Assembly (NCBI RefSeq): GCF_914767665.1
Contig: NC_059503.1
Span: 21,204,001-21,268,000, forward strand
DNA from: Harmonia axyridis
Lineage: Eukaryota > Arthropoda > Insecta > Coleoptera > Coccinellidae
Length of the DNA stretch: 64,000 nt
Reading direction: 5' to 3'
Shown here: positions 26,908 to 33,988 of the stretch, piece by piece
How the letters are laid out: the number at the start of each line of letters is the position of its first letter
Numbering within the stretch: position 1 is the stretch's first letter
Notes under the pieces: generated by a model
What the model was told of the DNA's origin: nothing
The model's input: the letters and a program-made list of their open reading frames with translations, nothing else
Databases searched by the model: none
Made by a program: the position numbers and the translations under genes

Positions 26908-29900
26908 TATAAATTTTCCCACACCCCTTATCATATTTATAACTATATAAATAAATATATATAAACAAATAGATTTCCACGTCACCCAAGTTGGTTTTTT
27001 GTTTTTAATGGGAAACCTCACCTAGAATAGCCCTATTATAACCCAATATAAAAATGTAGTTCTCAAATCAATGAAAACTGAAATAAAATGAAACTCTTGA
27101 AAAAACAGAAATAATAAAATATTCAATTATCAACATAAAATATATATTTGAATAAACATAGAGAAAACCTCTCACGAAAACATATAAATAAATGTATAAA
27201 ATATAAAAAAATCTTATAAAGACCACAAAAAATATTGTGGAAATGACAGCATGTATTCTGGTCGAAAATGTATGAGCTTGCATACCCTTTATTCATTTTT
27301 ATAGATCAAATCAATTGGACGATCTTTCTTTGTCGCGAAGTCATCAATTATTTTCTCGAAAAAAATGTTTCCTCTGGCTAGTTCTTTAACTAAACCTCTT
27401 TCGATTGATATCAGTGCCAGGTTATTCAAACGGTCTTGAGACATCATGTTCCTACTGAAAGATTTTATTCTTTTGAGCGCTGAAAAACTTCTTTCTACTG
27501 ACGCGGATGTTGAAGGCAGGGACAAAATCATACAAAATAACTTATATAATTCAGGAACATCGGAAACAATATTATTTGAGAAAATGAATTCCGTAATACC
27601 ATTCAGCATATTTGAATTGCCGAAGATAGCATTGTCCCAGTACATGATCAGAAAATCAATACCTAACTACTATCGAACGGCATAAATAAGTTTTTTCTGA
27701 TTAAGACGTTATATCCCATAATCAACCATTCATTTGAATATATTAATTATATTTTCATGATCTGAAAATCAATAGCTACTATCGAACGGCATAAATAAGT
27801 TCTTTTCTGATTAAGACATAATGTCTCATAATTAACCATTCATTTAATTATCAAATATTTGAAATAAACTGTGAAAAGTTGCTGCTTGACGCTCTGCAAT
27901 AGGATAACCGGCCAGCCGACCCTGTGTATTGGGAAGCGACCTAACATCGAGTTGTTGTGCCGTTCTACTGAGTGGACGTATTCTGGGCGTATGTCGTAGT
28001 ATCTTTTCCTTTACGTAGCGCTCTCGGTAGCGCTGGTTCCGCCATCGGCTCTTGGCCGACCTGATGAGATGCTTTCAGTGACATTCCAGGAGTTGCAATT
28101 GTATAATTGTAACATTTGTGTTACATTTCAGACCTAATGTTACGGTGTTACGTACAATTCTAGAATAACTTGTTTGGGGTGATGTTACGAAAAGTAAACA
28201 TTTACGATTGTGGTTTGTAACAATTTATGAAAGGGAATAACAACACTGGATGCTTTGGAAATCGAATATTAGGTGGGTCCGAGAGAAAATATTGGCCGAT
28301 ATAAGTTATATTTTCCTGTTCTGAGTGGAAATATTCATTACCGAGGGAATTTGGATATCGAAATCGATAACTCCGATTGAGTTTGAATGAATTGAATATC
28401 TAGAACTATTTTCTATTTCCCGATAATTTTTGGGTCGGCCCGGCCGACCCTGCCGACCCTGACGAGCCGTCACTGGTTTAACTCATCACAAAAAAAAAAT
28501 ACGAAAGGATTTTATATTCGAAACAAGACTCTGTCTAATGGAATTTTGAAAAAATTATTTGCATATTTCAAAATAGCTGGCACACAAAAAAACTGTACTG
28601 AAACGTTAACGTATGCTCCAGTTTTCTGAGCAGATAAACTGTCTGCTCAGAAAATTGAAGCACAAGTATCATTTTAGTTTTATGTTTTTTTTTCTTCGAA
28701 TCTTCAAAAGGATTTTAAAAATTCCGATATATAGTCCGTTGCTGCAAGGATTGCAAGGAACTTGACCTGAATTTGCGTTCTGCTTATTGATAAATTAATT
28801 TGAGCATTAAATAAGAACCATGCGTGTCTAATAAGAACGAAATATATGGATGGTTTGCTTGTTATGACCCCAGGAAGGCATGAGTGAAACCCCTGTATCT
28901 TGATAACAAAGGCAATCAGAGCCAATAAATGTGCTATATCTAGAATTCTAGAACAACCTCGGAGCCCTCTATTCACGTTTAAATGTTTTTCGTTTCCCAA
29001 TAAAACACCCTGTATACAAGCAATCGGTGAAGTTTTCACTTTCTTCAAAATTTATATCATTCTTTCAGGATGATGTCCTCCAATATTTACCACATATTGG
29101 ACATTTCTTTTCAGCAATAACATTTGGAATTGTAATAGATCATATAAGGACATCTGCAATTGTTTCCACAACAACGTCAAGAAAACTAGTCGTTTATTTC
29201 TGTAAGTTTCTAATGGAATTTTTCATTCATTTGTATTTGAATTCTCTGATATCCTTTGAATAAGTGCTACATTTAATTTGAAGGCAAAATGTTTGTCAAT
29301 GTATGCGAATATTTTGATATCTATTACCTAGATTTGTCAATGTTTCAATCTAAACCTTCATTTTTTGCAGAAAAAAGTATTCAACCTCTTCGGAATTGAA
29401 CCTGTAGCCTTGAGAGTGATGCCAAAGCGTTAAAAATTATCCAGGGTTGGAAAATGATGTTTTAATATTCATAAACTGATATAGAACTATTGACAAATTT
29501 CCCTACTATTGAAGCGTAGATTCGACTCTTCGAACATTTGATTTTCTACCTTCAAAATTTATGGATCGCTCACTCGATGCAGGATGATAAATGCAGTTCA
29601 TACCTCAAAAATTAGTCGTTATCAACTCATTTTCTTCATTTCTTCGTAATGTCTGTAATTTTTGAATTTCGGGAAATTCTCGATACGATAAGCTCTCGAA
29701 TGAAAAGATCTTGAAACTTAACGATTGCAAGCTTTATGCAAAATTTCATGTCAATCGCATCACTAGAATCATAGCAAATATTTACAAGAAGAATATAGAC
29801 CAAAAATTAGGTAATCATTATTTCCAAACTTCAGATTTTACGTATCTTTTTATATAGAATGACAATTTCAAATTTCGTGGTGAATTTCTGTGATGTACCT

Positions 29901-32900
29901 AGATGTTTCATCCGAACTATAAAGAATTCGAATAGAATATCGAAGAAAAGAGGAGGAAGGCACTGATGTTAATTCAAGAGTTTTTGAGAGCTTGTTCAAT
30001 AATTTTGTCCATTTATTTTGGCTCTCATCAACACTATGTTTTCATGATCTTTGGCCACATATATCTCAGAAACTGAGAAAATAAAACCATTTGAACTCAC
30101 TTACTCACATATTTTCTTATTGACCACAAAATATAATTTCAATTAGTAATTTTCGAATATTGAGCCGGAAATGGGCTCGAGCGTTATATAATTTTGTCGA
30201 GTATGACTCTCTGACCCCCGGTTTCTAAAAGACTGATCAAATCTTTTTTCAACTAAAACAAAATTTAACTTAACAGCGATGTCAAATCCATCTGATATGT
30301 TGTACAGTGTTAAATTAACTAATATATGTTATCTGCAGCTTTCAACTTAAATCAAAATGCATTTCAAAAACCCAAAATGACGCTTGACGTACAATTCATG
30401 TGTAATATTTGACCATTTTGTTAACTGGCAGAATGTACAAATAAAAGGAGTTAACCTCACTTTCAGCAACCCAAATGACGCTTGACTATAGAATTGACAG
30501 CTAAATTTTACGTTGATTGGCCTTTCAGAAACCGGCCGTGAGTCTCTGATAATGAATCAATGGTCAAATTCAAATGTCCAGCTGGTTGAGCGATCAAAAT
30601 TTCCAGAAGCCAAGTGCTTTTACATTTATGCAACATACCGTTATCAATATTGCTGCCGTGACTCAGGAATTCGAATACTACAACACCATCAACATTTCTG
30701 GAAAATTGAAAAGCGATCTCGAAAAAATAACCATATTTTCCATGAAATTCGGTTCCACTTTATCAATTGAAATATGAAAAGCTAAACGAATCTCGGTTCG
30801 TCGAAAAGCGAACTCATAAATTAACAAACTTTCGGATTGAAGTATGTGGACTAACTCGTATTATATCATTTCCATTTTCAGCTCATTTCCCTCCTGCTGC
30901 TTTCCTCTTTGTTTTGGGATATACCGGTTGTGATCCAGCCGCACCAGCAGCACTCTATACAGCTGCTCTTGCTATGACAGGAGCAACACCAGCTGGAGCC
31001 TATTCCAGTGCGGCAGATATTGCGCCAAATTTTGCCGGTACGTATTGATATCCATTAAATTCAATTTATCCCTGACATTTTGTGAAGAAATAACCCAGCG
31101 AGGTGAAAGGGGAGGAGTTTTTAGGGAAATTAAAACATATATCAGTATTCTTTCAGCTTTTTTATGTTCGTATCGACTGTTGATTCGGGAATGGGTTACT
31201 AAACGAACCACAGATGAATTATCTTTATATTTCGTGTTAGTTTTCGCAAATAATGGAAGAATTGGCAAAAATAGGGAGAGACAATCAAAATCTAATTGAC
31301 TTATATGTATATAAATAAGTACTTGAATGAACTTTTGAAATATGAATTGAATCGATATCTGCCTTTTATAAGGCAAATAAATATAAAACAGACATTTTGG
31401 TGCCCCGTTCCTGTATAATTTTTAGGCGCAAAATCCAAAAGAGCCCTGAGATTTTGTTTACCAGATTTATTTTTCGAAAAATGCCACAACAAACCTTTTT
31501 TTATTTTCAACTTGTGTATGTTATATTTCACGTTAGAATTATAACTATTAAAAAAAAAAATGGATTTCAGTATTTATTCAGAGAAACACTGGGATTCAAG
31601 TATTCATTATACAATTCATTTACCTAAGTGACTCATCATTTCTTGAAAATTTATTTTTATATGACTTTTTATCAAGAGCAGGGTAGTTTTGCTGAAAAAT
31701 TCGACAGCAGTCAACAATCACGTAGATATTCCATCAGCGTTGATATCGATCTTTCATAGTTTTAATGTCCTGATGGAATATTTTCTCCATTCTTTACTAA
31801 AAACTCCTCAGTTTTCTGGAAAGCGATTTAGATGGCTGTGGAGGTAGTGAACTTTGATTCTCATATTACAGATTGCATTTTCAAAATTAAAAGTATAGTT
31901 TCCACCTGAAGTTTCCAAATGAACACCAAGCGCTAGATTCAGTCACGTTCATCGATGTGGTGAATTGTGGATCTTCAACAATTTGCATTATTTGAGGATT
32001 ATCAGATATAAGTACCAGCTTTTAGTTTTTTCATGCTAATCCCCAAAATTTCACTCGATAAGTATTCAAAACAATTTCGATCTTGATTTGAAGCTTTCAC
32101 AAATTGCTTTATCAGCCCCAATTTAATATGCAAAGGCAAAAATTGAATTTTTATCTCGTTGCCAAAATTTTGTTGATAACGTTTTGTTTTCAATGATTCA
32201 TTACATATCCTGAAGATCAAGTTCTGGTATACGATATTTTCTGCATCCACTTTGCTGTCTAAGGAGGAGGTTGAATATCATTCCTAAAATTTAATAGTCT
32301 ATAATATATGTATACATCTTCTTTATTTCTCCTCGAAATATCTAAGTGCATTCCAAAGTTCAATTTCCTTTTGATAGAGATTAAGGAAAATATTCATATC
32401 AAAAATCACGAAATAACGAAATATATGTAAAAGAAGAATGAATATTTTTGAAATATTTTTTTTAATCGTGCAAATTTGCAAGATGGAAAAGGTGTGCTTT
32501 ATTCTCCTATTACACAGAATTCAGTATTGTGTAATGAATGCAATGAATGAGAAATACTAAACAACACATGTTACGTATAGTTTTTTTGAAATGAAAATGT
32601 ATTTCATTATAACGAAGGAAACAAAAACAATTAACAACAAGGGAACAAATGTCAGTCAAAATAAATAAATTTGTTTCAACTTCAACGACGATTAAAAAAA
32701 ACACTTTCTTTACTGATATCAGGTAAATAAAATATTGATTATTGTATTTCTGATAAATATTTCAGGTACAGTGTTTGGTTTGTGCCAAACTGTTGGGGCT
32801 GTAGGTTTATTAGCTGCCAATTATACAGTTTCTGAAGGTCTTCATGGATCAGTAAGTTATTCTACAATCTTCACAATAAGAAAATATTTCTAATGGAATG

Positions 32901-33133
32901 ATTGAAAAAATATTTAGTTTTTAAATTCCGAAATGTTTATTTTTCGAAAATTTCAGTTCGCTGGCTGGTGGAGGTTAGTTTTTGGAGTTTCATCAGCTGT
33001 TTTATTAACAACAGCAGCCTTTTTCATGGCATTTGGAAGTGGATCTGTTCAAGATTGGAATGCACCTGGTGATGTTCAATCCGAAATGGAAGCTGTAGAA
33101 GAACCTTCAAGATTAGACTCAGTTCTAGAATAA
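3558..33133 (+). CDS. SLC17-type major facilitator transporter, 492 aa, ten exons
   Basis: Join 3558-3624, 4886-5115, 6555-6779, 21862-21946, 22330-22496, 25956-26108, 29069-29201, 30882-31037, 32766-32851, 32957-33133. All introns are GT-AG and all phases agree, giving 1479 nt. The protein has a cytosolic N-tail, TM1 (ILIIFIVCGFILCG), a first extracellular loop with Asn-glycosylation sequons, then the MFS core. It shares with SLC17 (sialin, VGLUT, Na/phosphate cotransporters) an IRIIQG motif before GAIWPAAHMIAVTWI in the TM4-5 region, an FW...WRFVEESL block, an LPWRRLLMSKPAW re-entry into the second half, and DIAPNFAGTVFG near TM10-11. Such carriers move organic anions or phosphate across plasma or lysosomal membranes; the substrate cannot be told here. 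The central loop between HPKRD and EHRNLPW is very short for the family. Introns 3, 5 and 6 are swollen by mobile elements and an antisense gene. Confidence 0.88.
4578..4583 (+). terminator. poly(A) signal AATAAA after the 4353-4498 exon
   Basis: AATAAA lies 80 bases after the TAA of the candidate terminal exon at 4353-4498, a typical 3'-UTR distance. This supports that block being a real last exon located inside SLC17 intron 1. Confidence 0.4.
4702..4719. repeat. 18-bp perfect palindrome (AGGGGG ATATAT CCCCCT)
   Basis: This is a G/C-clamped perfect dyad in SLC17 intron 1, surrounded by AT-rich sequence. It may be the tip of a degenerate foldback element or a dimer-binding site; nothing around it decides. 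Confidence 0.6.
5116..6554. other. SLC17 intron 2
   Basis: This is an AT-rich intron with no supported exon. The motif CTTGATACTTAATATA occurs twice (about 6301 and 6494), hinting at an old duplication. Confidence 0.6.
6780..8045. other. 5' part of SLC17 intron 3
   Basis: No gene is supported. About 7490-7620 carries interlaced copies of the unit TTTGACTTGACTTGA and its complement, a small foldback-like repeat. Confidence 0.45.
8046..8223. repeat. short foldback element (inverted arms 8046-8112 / 8165-8223)
   Basis: The left arm contains GGCAAATGAGAATATT and CCTATAATAATTTATTATCG, and the right arm carries the reverse complement with a few mismatches and small gaps. The roughly 50-base centre is itself rich in TTGATAATCG-type dyads. 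There is no coding content; it looks like a MITE-like relic. Confidence 0.6.
8221..8400. other. CpG- and GC-rich patch
   Basis: The patch stands out from its AT-rich surroundings through many CpGs (GTCCCGTCGCAC, CGAGCCTCGCGCGAG). It lies 180 bases upstream of the THAP-like pseudogene and may be the promoter or 5' end of that element's ancestor. No ORF of note is present. Confidence 0.4.
8583..8837 (+). pseudogene. THAP zinc-finger domain remnant
   Basis: One frame from ATG 8583 to TAA 8837 reads through a single TGA (8679-8681) and shows a THAP layout: KCSVPG near the N-terminus, LPRHRVPN in place of the usual H-R-F-P segment, the stop at a point where THAP domains usually have a Trp, and a C-terminal LHLDGVPTLFL matching the AVPTLF box. 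Of the C2CH zinc ligands, the first Cys is present, the second reads Tyr, and the Cys/His pair before the AVPTLF box is not recognisable. It is therefore degenerate. THAP domains bind DNA and are common at the N-terminus of P-element-type transposases, which is the likely origin. Confidence 0.6.
8838..9981. other. intronic AT-rich stretch
   Basis: No supported gene was found. ORFs here on both strands overlap each other and lack any motif. Possible leftover of the same element as the THAP remnant. Confidence 0.4.
9982..10655. repeat. two direct copies of a ~230-bp GC-rich unit (9982-10208, 10421-10654)
   Basis: Both copies begin TTTGGCGA, contain CCGA(G/A)ATCGCTG, GCTATCCAGCG, CTCTGCC, ACCTTCTC, CACCATC, GGAGAAGTGAATCGGT and GCAACGCGACGACCCCTTTA, and end ATAGCGCCATCTATGA-CA-ACCGAGTCA. 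About 210 bases of different GC-rich sequence separate them, so the period is about 440 bases. The position directly before a LINE reverse transcriptase suggests tandem 5'-UTR/promoter units of that element. The long ORFs that cross it are by-products of its composition. Confidence 0.65.
10730..12397 (+). mobile_element. CR1/Jockey-like LINE, frameshifted reverse transcriptase
   Basis: Several overlapping frames together spell one reverse transcriptase in order: SSPGADGLSARLLEEC; KPIFKRGDKQ-NYR-NSL; FSRAFDRVPH (box A, the AFD aspartate kept); SGVPQGSALGPMLFLIYISDL (box B); QFADDTEIV (box C, catalytic FADD); DLGVIITDNLSWSDH; and the C-terminal LNLPTFADRRTRGNL segment. Frame changes occur near 11170, 11400 and 11540-11660 and before 11953, so it is dead. 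The 3' end is a (TAA)n tract at about 12383-12397. No endonuclease ORF is recognised upstream. Clade assignment is by motif resemblance only. Confidence 0.8.
12398..13547 (+). mobile_element. second, 5'-truncated non-LTR LINE
   Basis: It begins directly at the (TAA)n tail of the previous LINE, holds the C-terminal part of a reverse transcriptase, and ends in an (ATT)n run at about 13528-13544. Its 3'-UTR contains a TATG/TATA microsatellite (13160-13210). The abrupt start after a reverse-transcriptase box is typical of 5' truncation during target-primed reverse transcription. Confidence 0.7.
12399..13148 (+). pseudogene. LINE reverse transcriptase C-terminal fragment, open
   Basis: An uninterrupted frame ends at TAA 13146-13148 and gives about 249 residues of the thumb/C-terminal part of a non-LTR reverse transcriptase: NVAKTKYLTFS, YIKYLGIIIDRHLKWDLQV, RRMAEILDFKQMKTLYHALIESHLSYGILGWG, and a basic tail ending NTERTLLYNIINSK. 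The catalytic FADD box is missing, so it cannot act alone. The open frame suggests a younger insertion than the frameshifted LINE next to it. The first codons upstream of 12399 come from the neighbour's tail. Confidence 0.75.
13210..13935. repeat. cryptic minisatellite of CC(A/C)GAACTGTACCA-like units
   Basis: Irregular copies of motifs such as ACCAGAACTGTACCA, ACCTGAACCTAG and AACCAGGCACTAGAA recur every 25-40 bases, densest at 13660-13930. No frame is open through it. It resembles a decayed tandem repeat, in part possibly the 3'-UTR of the preceding LINE. Confidence 0.5.
14545..15156 (-). CDS. C-terminal exon of a BESS-like (MADF-family?) DNA-binding protein, 5' part not found
   Basis: The minus-strand frame opens at an acceptor TTTATTTCAG (ending at 15157) and closes at 14545; the first in-frame ATG (15144) would give 199 aa. 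Residues about 50-90 (DEYEMFGKLIASKLRTI...DMHYMVLRACM) resemble the BESS-type C-terminal motif of MADF proteins, which mediates protein contacts. The rest is Pro/Ser/Thr/Gln/His-rich and low in order. No MADF or SANT exon is visible upstream on this strand until the MSANTD3-like gene at 19-20 kb, whose exons close on themselves. It may be a last exon of a domesticated or transposon-linked gene, or an intronless fragment. It lies antisense inside SLC17 intron 3. Confidence 0.4.
   Translation of the reverse strand, partial: NRDIMEECEDEATTVPEEQQTPQRNSMPTNMLKRIDIPEILHANRQMKEGFEHLKDSKNDEYEMFGKLIASKLRTIKNLNTRDILMNDMHYMVLRACMTDRMMLPHHNQIHQSPLCSIFHSPLNRINQPCHPTLSGPPQNQMNEVSPDSMSSQSLQNHVYLSHTDSTRSVTPTPSPTDYKPSIDIDITDSCLVSNFPFKEDNE
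15335..15619. mobile_element. 285-bp MITE with 19-bp perfect TIRs
   Basis: The termini CAGGGTGTATCAGTTTTAA (15335) and its exact reverse complement (ending 15619) are flanked by TATA on the left and TATT on the right. There is no coding content. It belongs to the CAGGGTG-ended class seen elsewhere in the window. Confidence 0.85.
15620..17767. other. intronic stretch with unassigned ORF fragments
   Basis: Short plus-strand frames at about 16110-16240 (KRGFAWKRLLRALTVEEDD) and 16469-16774 (101 aa) look protein-like but match no family that I recognise, and no splice sites link them. They are probably pieces of an old mobile element. The rest, 16780-17767, is AT-rich and empty. Confidence 0.35.
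17768..18061 (-). pseudogene. DDE transposase-like fragment
   Basis: The 97-residue frame contains KTVNKRKILIDKQKNIISLVRFYGEYREYLQQNVKFIYLEETW, close to the segment before the first catalytic Asp of insect Tc1/mariner-like DDE transposases (usually ...I-YLDETW). Here the aspartate position reads Glu (LEETW). The remainder of the catalytic domain is missing, so this is a relic. The upstream minus-strand ORF at 18392-18640 may belong to it, but no motif confirms that. Confidence 0.5.
18733..18854. repeat. ~122-bp foldback MITE
   Basis: The ends TATAATACTCGTACAGAAGGC and GCCTTCTGCACTTGTATTATA are inverted with two mismatches. The middle holds a small dyad ACTCGCCACTTCGTGGCTCG. No coding potential. 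Confidence 0.7.
19202..20329 (-). CDS. Myb/SANT-like DNA-binding domain protein (MSANTD3-like), 307 aa, four exons
   Basis: Complement join 20213-20329, 19766-20129, 19585-19707, 19202-19521; introns are GT-AG and phases fit (924 nt). Residues 1-85 form a Myb/SANT-like three-helix domain split by intron 1: FLETDCHKLIDIINHFKHVI, ECKKTDSATWKDK, IAAWIHIAEVYN, then TWEQLRCKYDNLKK, with the regularly spaced Trp residues kept. The VIECKKTDSATW stretch is much like vertebrate MSANTD3. The middle is acidic and Ser/Thr-rich; the C-terminus (about residues 225-290) is a Lys/Glu/Met-rich coiled coil, also as in MSANTD3. Such proteins are nuclear and related to the Myb-like partner of PIF/Harbinger transposases. 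All frames are intact, although it sits antisense in SLC17 intron 3 among mobile elements, so it may be a resident gene or a recent mobile copy. Confidence 0.82.
20560..21287. mobile_element. foldback element, copy A (reverse orientation of copy at 39.2 kb)
   Basis: An internal hairpin has arms at 20593-20627 and 20741-20774 (GTCCATTGTATAATTGTAAT and its complement). The outer end near 21230-21287 (CTCGAGGTGCTCCCAGTGAG then CGAATTTGGGACAACC) is the reverse complement of 39217-39265. The segment around the GAACCCGATAACGCGATGCT motif (20884) also recurs inverted near 39494. There is no open frame; it is non-autonomous. Confidence 0.7.
20631..20658. repeat. 12-bp-arm perfect hairpin
   Basis: CATAGTATAAGG is followed by TATT and the exact complement. 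It is absent from the related copy at 39.2 kb, so it arose or was inserted in this copy. Confidence 0.75.
21405..21605. repeat. CTCGATAACTCGAA-type repeat, possible pogo/Tigger relic
   Basis: The motif (A)TAACTCGAA recurs five or more times in about 200 bases just before SLC17 exon 4. This wording is seen in termini of pogo/Tigger-like elements; no transposase is visible, so the assignment is tentative. Confidence 0.35.
22945..23065. repeat. GTCCGGGAAGT palindrome cluster
   Basis: GTCCGGGAAGTGCTCACTTCCCGGAC is a near-perfect dyad and is followed by a second one around AGTCCGGAAAGTACGTACTT CCCGGACT. Both are GC-rich islands in AT-rich SLC17 intron 5. A third hairpin, CCAGGACTCGCTTACGCTCG with its partner, lies at about 23258-23282, so 22945-23345 is probably one palindrome-rich MITE. 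Confidence 0.6.
23587..23723 (+). other. candidate alternative exon (44 codons) in SLC17 intron 5
   Basis: A strong polypyrimidine tract plus TTTCAG (23581-23586) opens a frame FGLGNLKEKYYNCLSSVANE and onward that ends with TGA at 23721. Its phase needs one preceding base, so it could join the SLC17 exon ending at 21946 (skipping 22330-22496), not the neighbouring phase-0 exon. It would truncate the transporter. It may equally be a captured exon or chance. Confidence 0.25.
23873..25588 (-). mobile_element. hAT transposon (1.7 kb) with perfect TIRs and 8-bp TSD
   Basis: The termini are CAGGGCCCCCGCAA and its exact complement. The 8-bp duplication GCAGCGTC flanks both sides (23865-23872 and 25589-25596), the hallmark of hAT insertion. 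Inside is a degraded minus-strand transposase. GC-rich subterminal blocks (GGCGCC, CCCGCGTGCGG) occur at both ends. It lies in SLC17 intron 5. Confidence 0.92.
24680..25400 (-). pseudogene. hAT (ZMYM1/TTF-type) transposase remnant
   Basis: In minus-strand order the fragments read AFFALCAAHSLNLTENDAAK (about 25250-25340), then HPQRDWNVIKKHDPQLRLKP and LSDTRWSSR-DAKVYFIQ (about 25090-25205), DSLLEIVENDTFNIKTRHKA (about 25028-25087), and the 84-residue frame 24680-24934. This is the catalytic core of the DUF4371-containing hAT group, with its L-C-AAHSLNL and SDTRWSSR signatures. A TA-repeat insertion at 25217-25228, frame shifts, and loss of the N- and C-termini make it inactive. Confidence 0.75.
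26285..26364. repeat. (TA)n microsatellite
   Basis: About 80 bases of near-pure TA follow a short (CA)n run. Confidence 0.9.
26396..26585. repeat. perfect inverted repeat, 84-bp arms, 22-base loop
   Basis: The arms 26396-26479 and 26502-26585 are exact reverse complements. The loop continues a 15-base tandem unit (GGAACTGGTTAGTTA). TA microsatellites lie on both sides. An uncorrected perfect hairpin of this length is either very recent or an assembly fold-back. Confidence 0.9.
26586..26706. repeat. (TA)n microsatellite with CTATATATA variants
   Basis: A second TA tract on the other side of the hairpin, interrupted by periodic AC insertions (CTATATATA repeats). Confidence 0.9.
26707..26903 (+). 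mobile_element. 3' end of a poly(A) LINE (I/R1-like tail)
   Basis: A short frame (WMQKAVILGTVNIIRQVLFP then stop at 26808) looks like the C-terminus of an I/R1-clade ORF2, followed by a GC-richer 3'-UTR and an A-tract of about 28 bases at 26876-26903. It is a severely 5'-truncated insertion inside the hAT. Confidence 0.55.
27289..27645 (-). pseudogene. hAT transposase C-terminal dimerisation domain
   Basis: The 118-residue frame carries LYKLFCMILSLPSTSASVER, SFSALKRIKS-SRNMMSQDRL and NNLALISIER, the classic hAT dimerisation signature (P-tSa-vERsFSalk). The upstream catalytic part is absent between here and the hAT left end, so this is an internally deleted, non-autonomous copy. Confidence 0.85.
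27666..27845. repeat. tandem duplication, ~110-base period
   Basis: The block CTACTATCGAACGGCATAAA TAAGTT...TTTCTGATTAAGAC...AACCATTCATTT occurs twice, starting near 27667 and 27776, with scattered substitutions. Confidence 0.75.
29202..30217. other. SLC17 intron 7, first part
   Basis: AT-rich intron; I see nothing in it that I can assign. Confidence 0.5.
30218..30535. repeat. ~318-bp MITE, CCGGTTTCT termini
   Basis: CCGGTTTCTAAAAG at the left pairs with CTTTCAGAAACCGG at the right, and similarity runs about 45 bases inwards (AAATTTA...GACAG). An internal direct repeat CCCAAAATGACGCTTGAC / CCCAAATGACGCTTGAC occurs near 30373 and 30471. Confidence 0.75.
31038..31680. other. SLC17 intron 8, first part
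   Basis: Non-coding; ORFs on both strands overlap and show no motif. Confidence 0.45.
31690..32250 (-). pseudogene. relic of a widespread arthropod repeat ORF (LPLHIKLG family)
   Basis: The minus-strand frame 32002-32250 contains IQFLPLHIKLGLIKQFVKAS and SSEILGISMKKLKAGTYI. Further downstream (about 31700-31800) another frame reads EKIFHQDIKTMKDRYQR and then a stop. Both blocks, in this order, recur in an uncharacterised multi-copy arthropod protein (LPPLHIKLGLMK...; ERFHQDI-ME-RYQG-W). The intervening part is broken by stops, so it is a pseudogene. Function of the family is unknown to me; its copy number suggests a mobile origin. Confidence 0.6.
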
Positions 33134-33988
33134 ATTTAATAGAATTACGAATCCTGAATTCAATAACGCATATTGTTTTTTTTTTCAGATCTGATCCCAT
33201 TGATAAATATATTCCCAAAAAAAGATTGAGTTATTAGTTTTAGTATTATATTCACAAATCCAATGAAAGAATTATAATCCGAAACTAAATTGTTGAAAAT
33301 GAATTGATTCGAAAACAGTTTCTTCTGAATAATGAAAAGTTTATTCGGAAGAGCTGAACAACCGATGTTTAGATTCAGTGATTCCATTGTCAGTTTTGCA
33401 AGGAAGCAAATGACAAACCATTTAAAATGCAATTAATGCACGACTGCTAAGTCGTTGTGCTTTCCTTCTTGTCGTGAAATTTTCCCAGCTTCAGATTAAT
33501 AAATTACGAAAACACTTAAGACAAAAACTCATGCATATTCATTATTGTTTTATTATTAAAATAATAGAACATTCTTCTCGTTAGGAAACAGCGGTAACAG
33601 TTTTCTCACAAATTCAGTTCACATCTTTGGTAGTCGACAATTATCTTAGTTATGCAACTTGGAAGAACAATACAGAGTGAAAATTGTGGCAATTCTCATC
33701 AGTATTGAATAACACTATGTGAGATACAAACAGTGGAAATTTGAAGAGTCAAGAATATTGAAATTTTTTTCACTTTCAGCAGATGATTATGATAAGATTC
33801 AAAAATGATATCAACACTTAATAATTAATTCCAATGAAATTTTTTTTTGGAAATAATGAAATGATCGTCAAACGGCTGGTTCTCACGTTGGTTGATTTTG
33901 ATAATAATAATAAATTAATAAAATAAAATATATATACATAAAAAAATATATAAAAATAACATTTCTCTGGTTTTTGTTTGTGTCAATT
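33134..33988. other. 3'-UTR region between two convergent genes
   Basis: This holds the 3'-UTRs of the SLC17 gene (+) and the cuticular protein gene (-). A TTTTATTATTA at about 33548 could provide the AATAAA of the minus-strand gene. AT-rich runs of (AATA)n lie near 33900-33950. Confidence 0.5.

Larger units (their letters stand above)
26237..28475 (-). mobile_element. hAT transposon (2.24 kb) nested in the TIR element
   Basis: The termini CAGTGACGGCTCGT and its exact complement lie inside an 8-bp target duplication GTTTAACT (26229-26236, 28476-28483). The element carries a minus-strand C-terminal transposase fragment, a GC-rich end (27880-28100), two TA microsatellites, a perfect hairpin and a LINE tail. 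The preserved TIRs and TSD mean the insertion is fairly young. Confidence 0.93.
26132..29012. mobile_element. CAGGGTGTTT-ended TIR element, split by a hAT insertion
   Basis: The left end CAGGGTGTTTCATTGGGAAA and the right end TTTCCCAATAAAACACCCTG are inverted with one mismatch, flanked by TATA on each side. Similarity continues inwards (TATAGCACAT at both ends), giving imperfect TIRs of over 100 bases. Without the nested hAT the element would be about 0.63 kb and non-coding. It starts only 23 bases after the exon 6 donor of the SLC17 gene. Confidence 0.85.

Noticed and set aside
27446..27685. 79-codon plus-strand frame
   Set aside because: It is the antisense shadow of the hAT dimerisation domain.
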